From: Streptomyces sp. NBC_01244 | GTDB taxonomy: Bacteria; Actinomycetota; Actinomycetes; Streptomycetales; Streptomycetaceae | NCBI RefSeq assembly: GCF_035987325.1 | Contig: NZ_CP108488.1 | Coordinates: forward strand, 6,200,001 to 6,264,000 | DNA: 64,000 nucleotides | Direction of reading: 5' to 3' | Shown: positions 17,369 through 27,352 of the stretch, one piece after another | Position numbering within the stretch: position 1 is the first letter of the stretch | Layout of the letters: each line of letters begins with the position of its first letter | The notes under the pieces: model-generated | Seen by the model: only the letters and a program-made list of their open reading frames with translations | Told to the model about the DNA's origin: nothing | The model's database searches: none | Program-made: the position numbers and the translations under genes

Positions 17369-17644
17369 CAGCTTCGGCCATGTGCGGCCCGGAGGGGTGG
17401 TCGAAGGGACGTGCGAAACCCCGTACGGGGGATGCGGGGGACCGGATGGCAGTGAGGACGGGACTCCCGGGGAAACTGCGCCCGCCGCGCGCCGTGCCGT
17501 AGCGTTGCCTCTTCGGCTTCGGCTTCGGCCACCGCTTCGGCCAAGGCTTCGGCCGCGGCCACCGCCCGGGCCGTCACCACAGCAGCAGCAACCGCTGCGG
17601 CAGCGACCGCCGCAACGGCAGACCCACCAGGACCGGCACCCCAC
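17369..17644. other. Low-complexity intergenic region before adnA
   Basis: Contains CTTCGG and GGCCACCGC-type repeats (about 17510-17575) followed by CAGCAGCAACCG-type repeats. No ORF with a ribosome site was found, and no clear promoter or hairpin terminator is visible. Confidence 0.5.
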
Positions 17645-20600
17645 GTGAACACCTCTTCCTCCGACGGCCACCGCACCGAGCGGCGGCGTACGCGGACCCC
17701 GGACGCGTACCGCCTGGTGCGTACCGGTGCGGAGCGGGTGGATCCCCCTGTGCTGGACGCAGCGCAGCGGGCGGTGGTTGAGCACACCGGCGGCCCGCTG
17801 CTCGTCCTGGCCGGACCGGGCACCGGAAAGACGACCACCCTGGTCGAGGCGGTCGCCGCCCGCGTGGAGTCCGGGACCGACCCCGCCCGCGTCCTGATCC
17901 TCACCTTCAGCCGCAAGGCCGCGGTGGAACTGCGCGACCGGACCGCCCTGCGGCTCGGCGGGGCGCGCGCCCCGCAGGCCACCACCTTCCACTCCTTCTG
18001 TTACGGACTGGTCCGCGCCCACCAGGACGCCGAACTCTTCGCGGACCCGCTGCGCCTCCTCTCCGGCCCGGAGCAGGACGTCATGGTCCGTACCCTCCTC
18101 GAAGGCCAGCGCCGGATCCGCTCGATCCGCTGGCCGGACGACCTGCGGGCCGCGCTGACCACGCGGGGCTTCGCGGACGAGGTCCGCGCGGTGCTCGCCC
18201 GAGCCCGCGAGCTGGGCCTGGGCCCGACGGCCCTGTCCGACTTCGCGTCCCGCATCGGCCGCCCGGACTGGAAGGCGGCGGCGGCCTTCCTCGCCGAATA
18301 CCTGGACGTCCTGGACCTCCAGGGCACCCTGGACTACGCGGAACTCCTCCACCGCGCGGTCCTCCTCGCGGAGCGCACCCCGTCGCTGTCGTCCCTGTAC
18401 GACGTGATCTACGTGGACGAGTACCAGGACACGGACGCCTCGCAACTGCGCCTGCTGCGCGCGCTGGCCGGCCCCTCCGGCCGGCTGACCGCCTTCGGCG
18501 ACCCCGACCAGTCGATCTACGCCTTCCGCGGCGCGGACATCAACAACATCCTGGACTTCGAGACCTCCTTCCCCGGAGCGCAGGTCCACGCCCTGACGAT
18601 CTCCCGCCGCTCGGCCTCGGTCCTCCTGACCGCCACCCGCCACCTGACCACCCGCATGCAGGTGCCGCGCCTGCCCTCGGCGGCGGTACGGGCCCACCGC
18701 GCGCTCGCGTCGACCCGCGAGGGCGGCCGGGTCGAGGTGTTCACCTACCCCACGGCCGGCGCGGAACTGGACAACATCGCCGACATCCTGCGCCGGGCCC
18801 ACCTGGAGGAGGGCGTGCCGTGGCAGGACATGGCCGTCCTGGTCCGCGCGGGCGGCCGCACCCTGCCGCAGATGCGCCGCGCCCTGATCGCGGCGGGAGT
18901 CCCGGCCGAAACCGACGGCACGGACGCCCCCCTCCGCCACGAGCCGGCCATAGCCCCCCTCCTCACGGCCCTCCGCACCCTCGCGGAATCCCACACCGCG
19001 CCGACCCCACCCGACCCGGCCACCCCCGCATCCGCCGAGGCCCCGCCACCCCAGGACGACCTCCCCGACGAAGCCGACCCCGCTTCCGTCACCGCGGACG
19101 CCACTGCGAGCGAGCCCACGCGCACTTCCGGGGCGGATGCCCGGGATGCCCCCCTCGCCGCGGCAGGCGGCACCGTTCCGCCCGGCTCCGCCGCCACGGC
19201 CGGCACCGGCCTGTCCGGCTCCGCCGCCGCCCCGGCCGGGGCGCAGGGCGTGCTTCCTGACGCGGTCGGCGGTGCGGGCGAGCCCACTCGCACTTCCGAG
19301 GCGGATGCCCGGGATGCCTCCCTCGCCGAGGTAGGCGGCACCGGCCTGTCCGGCTCCGCTGACGTCCCGGCCGTGCCGGAGGGCGAGCTTCCCGACGCGG
19401 TCGGCGGTGCGGGCGAGCCTGCTCGCACTTTTGGGGCGGGTGGGCGGGAGACTTCGTCCGCCGCCGCGGCCGGCACCGGCCTGTCCGGCTCCGCCGCCGC
19501 CCCCGCCGGGGCGCAGGGCGTGCTCCCCGACGGAGTCGGGGCCGTTTCCGGTGGCGAGGGCGGGCTTGCCGGTGCGGACGGGGCGGGTGGGCGGGACACC
19601 TCACCCGCCGCCGAAGGCGGCGCCGGCGGGCCCGGCACCGAGGCCGGACCCGGATCCGGCGAGCCCGCCGCAGGCGAAGCGTGGATCGGGGTCGAGGCCG
19701 CGCTCGTGCTGCTGTCCTCGCCGCTCGGCGGGATGGACGCCGCCGACCTCCGCCGGCTCGGCCGCGCCCTGCGCGACGAGGAGCGGGCCGCCGGCGTCCG
19801 CACCCCCGCGCCCTCCGACGTCCTCCTCGCCCGCGCCCTCGCGGAGCCGGAGCGGCTCGTCGCCCACGACCCCGCCTACGCCCGCGGAGCGCAGCGCCTC
19901 GGCCTGCTGCTGCGCAAGGCCCGCGAACTCCTCGCCGGCGGCGGCACCGCCGAGGAGGTCCTGTGGACCCTCTGGGACGGCACCCCCTGGCCGCAGCGCC
20001 TCGAACGCAGCGCCCGCCGCGGCGGGCCCGCCGGCCGCAACGCCGACCGTGACCTCGACGCCGTCTGCGCGCTCTTCGACACCGCCGCCCGCGCGGAGGA
20101 ACGTACCGGCGGCCGCGGCGCCCTCAACTTCCTCGAACAGCTCGAGGCCGAGGACATCGCCGGAGACACCCTCACCCCCCGCGCCACCCGCCGGGAAGCC
20201 GTCCGCCTGATGACCGCGCACCGCTCCAAGGGCCTGGAGTGGGGCCTCGTCGTCGTCGCGGGCGTCCAGGAAGGGCTCTGGCCCGACCTGCGCCGCCGCG
20301 GCTCCCTCCTCGAAGCCGACCGCATCGGACGCGACGGCCTCGCCGAACCCCTCACCCCCGGCGCGCTCCTCGCCGAGGAGCGCCGCCTGTTCTACGTCGC
20401 CGCCACCCGCGCCCGCGACCGCCTCGTCGTCACCGCCGTCAAGGCCCCCGCCGAGGACGGCGACCAGCCCTCCCGCCTCCTCACCGAGCTCGGCGTCCCC
20501 GTCAAGGACGTCACCGGCCGCCCCCGGCGCCCCCTCGCCGTCCCCGCGCTCGTCGCGGAACTCCGCGCCACCACCGTCGACCCCGACGCCTCGCCCGCCC

Positions 20601-21565
20601 TGCGCGACGCCGCCGCCCGGCGCCTCGCCCGGCTCGCCGTGCTCACCGACGACGAGGACCGCCCGCTGGTCCCCGCCGCGCACCCGCAGCGCTGGTGGGG
20701 CCTGTACGAGCCCACCCGCAGCAGCGTCCCGCTCCGCGACCGCGACCACCCCGTCGCCCTGTCCGGCTCCGCCCTGGAGCAGCTCGCCAACACCTGCTCC
20801 CTCCAGTGGTTCCTTGGCCGCGAGGTCAAGGCCGACGCCCCCTCCACCGCCGCCCAGGGCTTCGGCAACGTCGTCCACGTCCTCGCCGACGAGGTCGCCT
20901 CCGGCCGCACTCCCGCCGACCTCGCCGTCCTCATGGAACGCCTCGACTCCGTCTGGGACTCGCTCGCCTTCGACGCCCCCTGGAAGTCCCGCCAGGAGAA
21001 GGACAACGCCCGCGCCGCCCTGGAGCGCTTCCTGCGCTGGCACACCACCGACCGCGGCGGCCGGGCGGCCGTGGCCACCGAGCACGACTTCGACGTCACC
21101 CTCGAAGCGGGGGAGTACGCCGTCCGGGTGCGCGGCTCCATGGACCGGGTCGAGGCGGACGCGCAGGGCCGGGCGTACGTCGTCGACTTCAAGACCGGCA
21201 AGTCCGCGCCGACCGCCAAGGAGGTCGAACGGCACCCGCAGCTCGCCGTGTACCAGCTCGCCGTGCGCGAGGGCGCCGTCGACGACGTCTTCGACGGACT
21301 GCGCCCCGCACCGGGCGGCGCCGAACTCGTGCAGCTGCGCCAGGGCGCCGCCCAGCGCGACGGCGGCGACACCGTGCCCAAGATCCAGGCGCAGCAGGCC
21401 CTGGAGGGCGGCGCTCCCGGCGAATGGGTCGGCGACCTGCTCGCCACCGCGGCCGGCCGGGTCCTCGACGAGCGCTTCGCGCCCGTCCTGGGCAAGCACT
21501 GCGACCACTGCTCCTTCCGCGCCTCGTGCAGCGCCCGCCCGGAGGGCCGCCAGACGGTGGAGTAG
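17645..21565 (+). CDS. adnA: AdnA-like ATP-dependent helicase-nuclease subunit
   Basis: A superfamily 1 helicase/nuclease of about 1306 residues for double-strand break end resection; AdnAB replaces RecBCD/AddAB in actinobacteria. Walker A GPGTGKTTT lies at about residue 58, Walker B/II at VIYVDEYQD, motif VI region at YVAATRARD. The C-terminal PD-(D/E)XK nuclease has VVDFKTGK and QLAVYQ, framed by four cysteines (NTCSLQW and HCDHCSFRASC) expected to hold a 4Fe-4S cluster. Residues about 450-680 are a Gly/Ala/Pro/Ser-rich insertion with three imperfect repeats, absent from the typical 1050-residue homologs. The GTG start is followed 44 bases after its stop by adnB. AdnA assignment rests on the GPGTGKT motor and Fe-S nuclease. 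Confidence 0.88.
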   Translation: MNTSSSDGHRTERRRTRTPDAYRLVRTGAERVDPPVLDAAQRAVVEHTGGPLLVLAGPGTGKTTTLVEAVAARVESGTDPARVLILTFSRKAAVELRDRTALRLGGARAPQATTFHSFCYGLVRAHQDAELFADPLRLLSGPEQDVMVRTLLEGQRRIRSIRWPDDLRAALTTRGFADEVRAVLARARELGLGPTALSDFASRIGRPDWKAAAAFLAEYLDVLDLQGTLDYAELLHRAVLLAERTPSLSSLYDVIYVDEYQDTDASQLRLLRALAGPSGRLTAFGDPDQSIYAFRGADINNILDFETSFPGAQVHALTISRRSASVLLTATRHLTTRMQVPRLPSAAVRAHRALASTREGGRVEVFTYPTAGAELDNIADILRRAHLEEGVPWQDMAVLVRAGGRTLPQMRRALIAAGVPAETDGTDAPLRHEPAIAPLLTALRTLAESHTAPTPPDPATPASAEAPPPQDDLPDEADPASVTADATASEPTRTSGADARDAPLAAAGGTVPPGSAATAGTGLSGSAAAPAGAQGVLPDAVGGAGEPTRTSEADARDASLAEVGGTGLSGSADVPAVPEGELPDAVGGAGEPARTFGAGGRETSSAAAAGTGLSGSAAAPAGAQGVLPDGVGAVSGGEGGLAGADGAGGRDTSPAAEGGAGGPGTEAGPGSGEPAAGEAWIGVEAALVLLSSPLGGMDAADLRRLGRALRDEERAAGVRTPAPSDVLLARALAEPERLVAHDPAYARGAQRLGLLLRKARELLAGGGTAEEVLWTLWDGTPWPQRLERSARRGGPAGRNADRDLDAVCALFDTAARAEERTGGRGALNFLEQLEAEDIAGDTLTPRATRREAVRLMTAHRSKGLEWGLVVVAGVQEGLWPDLRRRGSLLEADRIGRDGLAEPLTPGALLAEERRLFYVAATRARDRLVVTAVKAPAEDGDQPSRLLTELGVPVKDVTGRPRRPLAVPALVAELRATTVDPDASPALRDAAARRLARLAVLTDDEDRPLVPAAHPQRWWGLYEPTRSSVPLRDRDHPVALSGSALEQLANTCSLQWFLGREVKADAPSTAAQGFGNVVHVLADEVASGRTPADLAVLMERLDSVWDSLAFDAPWKSRQEKDNARAALERFLRWHTTDRGGRAAVATEHDFDVTLEAGEYAVRVRGSMDRVEADAQGRAYVVDFKTGKSAPTAKEVERHPQLAVYQLAVREGAVDDVFDGLRPAPGGAELVQLRQGAAQRDGGDTVPKIQAQQALEGGAPGEWVGDLLATAAGRVLDERFAPVLGKHCDHCSFRASCSARPEGRQTVE

Positions 21566-21609
21566 GCCGCGCGGCGGGGACTGTCGGTGCGTGCGGCTAG
21601 CCTTTTTAC

Positions 21610-24600
21610 GTGTCCGCGCGTCCGTCCGTTCCCCAGGGCCCCGTTCCCCAGGGCCCCGTTCCCCAGGGCCGTGTGCCCCGGGGCCAACCGGCCCTCACCG
21701 ATCCCGAGCAGCTCAAGGAGCTCCTGGGGATCCCCTTCACGCCCGAACAGATGGCCTGCGTCACCGCCCCGCCCGCCCCGCAGGTCATCGTGGCCGGCGC
21801 CGGCTCCGGCAAGACCACCGTCATGGCCGCCCGCGTGGTCTGGCTCGTCGGCACCGGCGCGGTCGCACCCGAGCAGGTGCTCGGCCTGACCTTCACCAAC
21901 AAGGCCGCCGGCGAGCTCGCCGAGCGGGTACGGACCGCCCTCGCGCGGGCCGGGATCACCGATCCGGACCCCTCCCCGGCCGAGGCCGACTCCGCGGGAG
22001 GGGAGCCGCGCATCGCCACCTACCACGCCTTCGCCGGACAGCTCCTCAAGGACCACGGCCTGCGCATCGGCCTGGAGCCCAGCGCCCGGCTGCTCGCCGA
22101 CGCCACCCGCTTCCAGCTCGCCGCCCGTGTACTGCGCGAGGCCCCCGGGCCCTACCCGTCCCTCACCAAATCCGTTCCCGACCTGGTCAGCGACCTGCTC
22201 GCGCTCGACGGGGAGCTCTCCGAGCACCTCGTACCGCCGGAGCGCCTGCGCGCGTACGACACGGAGCTGCTCTCCGCCCTCGCGGACGTGAAGCTGAGCA
22301 ACGAGGACCTGCGCAAGGTGCCCGAGGCGGTCCGCGGCCGCCTCGAACTCCTCGAGCTCGTCTCCCGCTACCGCGCCGCCAAACGCTCCCGCGACCTCCT
22401 CGACTTCGGCGACCAGATAGCCCTCTCCGCGCAGCTCGCCACCACCCGGCCCGAGGTCGGCGCCCTGCTGCGCGAGGAGTTCCGCGTCGTCCTGCTCGAC
22501 GAGTACCAGGACACCTCGGTCGCACAGCGACTGCTGCTGTCCGGGCTGTTCGGCGCCGGCACCGGGCACGCGGTGACCGCCGTCGGCGACCCCTGCCAGG
22601 CCATCTACGGCTGGCGCGGCGCCTCCGTGGCCAACCTGGACGACTTCCCCGAGCACTTCCCGTACGCCGACGGCAGTCCCGCCACCCGCTTCTCCCTCAG
22701 CGAGAACCGGCGCAGCGGCGGCCGCCTCCTGGACCTGGCCAACGAGCTCGCCGTCCCGCTGCGCGCCCTGCACGAGGGAGTCGAGGCCCTGCGCCCCGCA
22801 CCGGGTGCGGAGCGCGACGGCTCCGTCCGGTGCGCGCTGCTGGAGACCCACGCCCAGGAGCTCGACTGGATCGGCGACTCCATCGCCCACCTGGTCCGTA
22901 CGGGAACCGAGCCGCGCGAGATCGCCGTACTGTGCCGCTCGGGCGGGGACTTCGCGCGGATCCAGGCGGTCCTCGTCGAGCGCGACGTCCCGGTCGAAGT
23001 GGTCGGCCTGTCCGGCCTGCTCCACCTCCCGGAGGTCGCGGACCTCGTCGCCGTCTGCGAGGTCCTCCAGGACCCGGGAGCCAACGCCGCGCTCGTCCGG
23101 CTGCTCATCGGGCCGCGCTGGCGGATCGGCGCCCGCGACCTGGCGCTGCTGGGCCGGCGCGCCCGCACGCTGATCTCCCGCTCCTCCCCCTCCTCCTCCG
23201 ACGACGACCGCCTCGCGGCGGCGGTGGAGGGCGTGGACCCGGCGGAGATCGTGTCGCTGGCCGACGCCCTGGAAACCTTCCTGGACGGCGCGGGCCAGTC
23301 CGCACCCGACCAGCTGCCCTTCTCCGCGGCCGCCCGGGTCCGCTTCGCGCACCTGGCCCAGGAACTGCGCGACCTGCGGCGTTCCCTCTCGGACCCCCTG
23401 ATGGACGTCCTGCACCGCGTCCTGGCGACGACCGGCCTCGACGTGGAGCTGGCCTCGTCCCCGCACGCCCTGGCGGCCCGCCGCCGGGAGACCCTGTCGA
23501 GCTTCATGGACGTGGCGGCCGGCTTCGCCTCCCTCGACGGCGAGGCCTCCCTCCTCGCCTTCCTCGGCTTCCTGCGCACGGCGGCCCAGTACGAAAAGGG
23601 CCTGGACCACGCTCTCCCCGGCGGGGAGAACACGGTCAAGGTCCTCACGGCCCACAAGTCCAAGGGCCTGGAATGGGACGTGGTGGTGGTCCCCGACCTC
23701 TCCGCCGGCTCCTTCCCGAAGGAGAAGGCCCCGGAGGCCTGGACCTCGTACGCGAAGGTCCTCCCGTACGCCCTGCGCGGGGACGCGCCGACCCTCCCGC
23801 CCACACCGGAATGGACCTCGCCGGGCCTGCGCGCCTTCAAGTCGGCCCTCAAGTCCCACAAGGCCGTAGAGGAGCTCCGCCTCGGCTACGTCACCTTCAC
23901 CCGCCCGCGCTCGCTCCTCCTGGCCTCGGGCCACTGGTGGGGCCCGACCCAGAAGAAGCCGCGCGGCCCGTCCTCCTTCCTCTCCGCCCTGTACGAACAC
24001 TGCGCCGCGGGCCACGGCGAGATCGAAGCCTGGGCCGACACCCCCGCCCCGGACGCGGAGAACCCGGCCCTCTCCACGGACTCCACCCCCGACCACTCCT
24101 GGCCGCTCCCCCTGGACCCCACCTCCCTCACCCTCCGCCGAGCCGCCGCCACCCTGGTCGAGTCCTACCTCCACCCGACCCGCGAGGGGTCCTCGGGCCA
24201 CCGGGGGACCCCGGGCGCCTCGGACCGCGCGCGGACACCGGGCCGGTCGGGGTACGCCGACCCCCCGGAGGCACCGGAGTACCCGGCCGCCCCGGAGGAC
24301 GCCTACCTCTGGCCCCCGCACTGCGAAGACCCCGCCTACGACGATGAGCCCCCGGCCCCGTGGCCGGACCCGGCTGAAGCAGCCGCCGGGGGGGACGCCC
24401 CGTGGCCCGACCAGGCCGAAGGGCCCACCGCCGCGGCGATCCCGAGGCCGGACCCGGCCGACGGGCCGACCGCCACGGCCGCCACCAGGCCGCAGACCGG
24501 GCCGGGCCGGGGTGCGCCCGCAGGCCACCCCGGCACAGGCGTGCACGCCGCCGCGGGCGGCACCCCGCAGGGGGTCCGGGGCGAAGCCCCGGTTTCGGGA

Positions 24601-25824
24601 AGGGGCGGGGCGGGGGAAGAAGCCCCCCCGACCCCCCTGTGGCCGCAGGACACCGCCCGCTCCACGTCCCGCCCGGTCCCGGCCGCGCCCGGCACCGCCG
24701 ACCCCCTGTGGCCGGAGGACGCAGCCCCGTCCCGGTCCGCACCCCAGCCGTACCCCGCCGCGCCCGGCAGCGCCGACCCCCTGTGGCCGGAGGACGCAGC
24801 CCCGTCCCGGTCCGCACCCCGCCCGCGCCCCGCCGCGCCCGGTGCAGCCGACGACGACTTGTGGCCCGAGGACGCGGACGAGGACGCGGCCGGGGACGCC
24901 GACTGGGCCGCCGCCAAGCCCCCGCCGCGCCCCGCCGCGCCCGGCGACGACCTGTGGCCGGAGGAAGCCGACTGGGCCGAGCCCGGGCCCCGCCCGCGCC
25001 CCGTGACACCCGGCGAAGCCGTCCCGTGGCCCGGCCCCGTGGCCGTACCCGGTACCGGCCCGCTCACCCCCGAGGACGCAAGAGCCATCGCCTCCTGGGA
25101 CCGCGACCTCGACGCCCTGGAGGGCGAACTCCGCCGAGCCCGCGAGGCCGTCCGCGACGTGGAGCTCCCACCCGCGCTCTCCGCGAGCCAGCTGCTCCGT
25201 CTCGCCTCCGACGAGCAGGGCTTCGTACGCGACCTCGCCCGCCCCATGCCCAAGCCCCCGCAGCCGGCCGCCCGTCAGGGCACCCGGTTCCACGCCTGGG
25301 TGGAGTCCCGCTTCGAGGAGCTCCCGCTGCCGCACCTCGACGTCCTCGACCCCCTCACCGACCTCCCCGGAGCCCAGCCCCCCGGAGGGGACGGCTCCGA
25401 CCAGGACATCGCCGACGAGGCCGACCTCGACTCCCTCAAGGCGGCCTTCGAGCGGAGCGCGTACGCCGACCGGACCCCGTTCCGCATGGAGGTCCCGGTC
25501 CAGCTGACCCTCGCCGGCCGGGTGATCCGCGGCCGGATCGACGCCGTCTACCGCACCGAGGAGCCGGACGGCGGCAGCGCCGGCTACGAGATCGTCGACT
25601 GGAAGACCGGCCGCACCACGGAGGCCGACCCCCTCCAGCTGGCCGTCTACCGCCTGGCCTGGGCGGAGGCCACGAACACCCCCCTCTCCCGGGTCACGGC
25701 AGTGTTCCTGCACGTCCGCAGCGGCCGCGTGATCCGCCCCCGGAACCTTCCCGACCGTGCTCGTCTTGAGCAGATCCTCCAAGGCAAAACGGACACGGAA
25801 AGTGACCATCGAACGGACGGCTAG
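21610..25824 (+). CDS. adnB: AdnB-like ATP-dependent helicase-nuclease subunit
   Basis: About 1404 residues. Walker A AGAGSGKTTVMAARVVWLV (about 60-78), Walker B VVLLDEYQDTS, the helicase signature LTAHKSKGLEWD and motif VI YVTFTRPRS lead to a C-terminal nuclease (IVDWKTGR, QLAVYRLAW). It would be the lead motor of AdnAB. Residues about 853-1150 are an insertion rich in Pro/Ala/Asp with repeated LWPED-type motifs. The N-terminus has three PQGPV repeats from a 15-bp tandem repeat (21631-21675). GTG start close behind TAGCCT suggests a leaderless or very short leader mRNA. Family members are about 1100 residues, so this copy is expanded by about 300. Confidence 0.88.
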   Translation: MSARPSVPQGPVPQGPVPQGRVPRGQPALTDPEQLKELLGIPFTPEQMACVTAPPAPQVIVAGAGSGKTTVMAARVVWLVGTGAVAPEQVLGLTFTNKAAGELAERVRTALARAGITDPDPSPAEADSAGGEPRIATYHAFAGQLLKDHGLRIGLEPSARLLADATRFQLAARVLREAPGPYPSLTKSVPDLVSDLLALDGELSEHLVPPERLRAYDTELLSALADVKLSNEDLRKVPEAVRGRLELLELVSRYRAAKRSRDLLDFGDQIALSAQLATTRPEVGALLREEFRVVLLDEYQDTSVAQRLLLSGLFGAGTGHAVTAVGDPCQAIYGWRGASVANLDDFPEHFPYADGSPATRFSLSENRRSGGRLLDLANELAVPLRALHEGVEALRPAPGAERDGSVRCALLETHAQELDWIGDSIAHLVRTGTEPREIAVLCRSGGDFARIQAVLVERDVPVEVVGLSGLLHLPEVADLVAVCEVLQDPGANAALVRLLIGPRWRIGARDLALLGRRARTLISRSSPSSSDDDRLAAAVEGVDPAEIVSLADALETFLDGAGQSAPDQLPFSAAARVRFAHLAQELRDLRRSLSDPLMDVLHRVLATTGLDVELASSPHALAARRRETLSSFMDVAAGFASLDGEASLLAFLGFLRTAAQYEKGLDHALPGGENTVKVLTAHKSKGLEWDVVVVPDLSAGSFPKEKAPEAWTSYAKVLPYALRGDAPTLPPTPEWTSPGLRAFKSALKSHKAVEELRLGYVTFTRPRSLLLASGHWWGPTQKKPRGPSSFLSALYEHCAAGHGEIEAWADTPAPDAENPALSTDSTPDHSWPLPLDPTSLTLRRAAATLVESYLHPTREGSSGHRGTPGASDRARTPGRSGYADPPEAPEYPAAPEDAYLWPPHCEDPAYDDEPPAPWPDPAEAAAGGDAPWPDQAEGPTAAAIPRPDPADGPTATAATRPQTGPGRGAPAGHPGTGVHAAAGGTPQGVRGEAPVSGRGGAGEEAPPTPLWPQDTARSTSRPVPAAPGTADPLWPEDAAPSRSAPQPYPAAPGSADPLWPEDAAPSRSAPRPRPAAPGAADDDLWPEDADEDAAGDADWAAAKPPPRPAAPGDDLWPEEADWAEPGPRPRPVTPGEAVPWPGPVAVPGTGPLTPEDARAIASWDRDLDALEGELRRAREAVRDVELPPALSASQLLRLASDEQGFVRDLARPMPKPPQPAARQGTRFHAWVESRFEELPLPHLDVLDPLTDLPGAQPPGGDGSDQDIADEADLDSLKAAFERSAYADRTPFRMEVPVQLTLAGRVIRGRIDAVYRTEEPDGGSAGYEIVDWKTGRTTEADPLQLAVYRLAWAEATNTPLSRVTAVFLHVRSGRVIRPRNLPDRARLEQILQGKTDTESDHRTDG
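24568..24616. repeat. Extragenic-type G/C element embedded in the adnB coding sequence
   Basis: GGGGTCCGGGGCGAAGCCCC followed by GGTTTCGGGAAGGGGCGGGG is a palindromic G/C element of the sort normally found between Streptomyces genes, related in reverse complement to the 121-419 unit. Here it is read in frame inside the variable insertion of AdnB, so the insertion may have grown partly by capture of extragenic repeats. Confidence 0.55.
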
Positions 25825-25834
25825 GCTCGTGGCC

Positions 25835-27244
25835 ATGAGCGACACCCCGGCGGACAGCGTCGTCCGCACGTACATCGAAACCCACCGCGCGGCCTTCCTC
25901 GACGACCTCGCCGACTGGCTCCGCATCCCCTCCGTCTCGGCCCAGCCGGAGCACGCGGACGACGTACGGCGCAGCGCCGACTGGCTGGCCGCGAAGCTCA
26001 AGGAGACCGGTTTCCCGGTCACCGAGGTCTGGCAGACGGCCGGCGCCCCCGCCGTCTTCGCCGAATGGCCGAGCGAGGACCCCGCCGCCCCCACCGTCCT
26101 CGTCTACGGGCACCACGACGTGCAGCCCGCGGCCCTCGCCGACGGCTGGCACACCGACCCGTTCGAGCCGGTGATCAAGGACGGCCGGATGTACGGGCGC
26201 GGCGCCGCCGACGACAAGGGACAGGTCTTCTTCCACACCCTCGGCGTCCGGGCCCACCTCGCCGCGACCGGCGCGTCCGCCCCCGCCGTGCACCTCAAGC
26301 TGATCATCGAGGGCGAGGAAGAGTCCGGTTCCCCGCACTTCCGCGCCCTCGTGGAGCGCGAGGCGGCCCGCCTCGCCGCCGACGTCGTGATCGTCTCCGA
26401 CACCGGCATGTGGTCCGAAACCACGCCCACCGTCTGCACCGGCATGCGCGGCGTCGCCGACTGCGAGATCGACTTCTTCGGCCCCGACCAGGACATCCAC
26501 TCGGGTGCCTTCGGCGGCGCCGTGCCGAATCCGGCCACCGTCGCCGCCCGCCTCGTCGCGGCCCTGCACGACGCGGACGAGCGGGTCACGATCCCCGGCT
26601 TCTACGACAACATCGCCGAGCTCACCGACGCGGAGCGGGCGCTGATCGCCGAGCTCCCCTTCGACGAGAGCGAGTGGCTCCGTACGGCCAAGTCCTACGC
26701 GGCCTCGGGCGAGGCCGGCTACTCCACGCTGGAGCGCGTCTGGGCCCGCCCGACCGCCGAGGTCAACGGCATCGGCGGCGGCTACCAGGGACCCGGCGGC
26801 AAGACCATCGTGCCCGCCTCGGCGCACCTGAAGCTGTCGTTCCGCCTGGTCTCCGGGCAGGACCCCTACGAGGTCGAGACGGCCGTGACGGCCTGGGTCG
26901 CGGAGCGCGTCCCGGCCGGGATCCGGCATGCCATCACCTTCGGCGCCCCGACCCGGCCGTGCCTGACCCCGCTGGACCACCCGGCGCTGCAGTCGGTCGT
27001 ACGCGCCATGAGCAGGGCCTTCGGCCAGAAGGTCCGCTTCACGCGGGAAGGCGGCTCGGGGCCGGCGGCCGACCTCCAGGACGTGCTGAACGCCCCCGTC
27101 CTCTTCCTCGGGATCTCCGTGCCCTCCGACGGCTGGCACTCGCCGAACGAGAAGGTCGAGCTCGACCTGCTCGCCAAGGGGGTCGAGACGGCCGCCTACC
27201 TCTGGGGCGACTTGGCCGCCCACTGGAAGCCGGCGTCCGCTTGA
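25835..27244 (+). CDS. M20-family dipeptidase/metallopeptidase
   Basis: 469 residues. A zinc-dependent exopeptidase: metal ligands lie in VYGHHDVQP (His, Asp), GRGAADDKGQ (Asp), EGEEESGSP (catalytic Glu and Glu ligand), VSDTGMW (Asp) and the late HSPNEKV (His). The dimerisation domain begins near DIHSGAFGGAVPNP. Length and motifs fit the M20 CNDP-like dipeptidase group. The ATG is preceded by a weak ribosome site and starts 10 bases after adnB, so it may be read from the same transcript although the functions appear unrelated. Confidence 0.92.
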   Translation: MSDTPADSVVRTYIETHRAAFLDDLADWLRIPSVSAQPEHADDVRRSADWLAAKLKETGFPVTEVWQTAGAPAVFAEWPSEDPAAPTVLVYGHHDVQPAALADGWHTDPFEPVIKDGRMYGRGAADDKGQVFFHTLGVRAHLAATGASAPAVHLKLIIEGEEESGSPHFRALVEREAARLAADVVIVSDTGMWSETTPTVCTGMRGVADCEIDFFGPDQDIHSGAFGGAVPNPATVAARLVAALHDADERVTIPGFYDNIAELTDAERALIAELPFDESEWLRTAKSYAASGEAGYSTLERVWARPTAEVNGIGGGYQGPGGKTIVPASAHLKLSFRLVSGQDPYEVETAVTAWVAERVPAGIRHAITFGAPTRPCLTPLDHPALQSVVRAMSRAFGQKVRFTREGGSGPAADLQDVLNAPVLFLGISVPSDGWHSPNEKVELDLLAKGVETAAYLWGDLAAHWKPASA

Positions 27245-27352
27245 CGACGCCACAGGCGCCGCACGCGCCTTGCACGCCGCACACGCCACCGCACACCCGT
27301 CCGTCCTGCTGAGCCTGCCTGTGTCCCGCCACCGGGGGAGTTGGAAGTACCT

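Noticed and set aside
20392..26094. A minus-strand open frame of about 1900 codons opposite adnA/adnB
   Set aside because: It arises from codon bias on the opposite strand. The plus strand carries clear helicase motifs.
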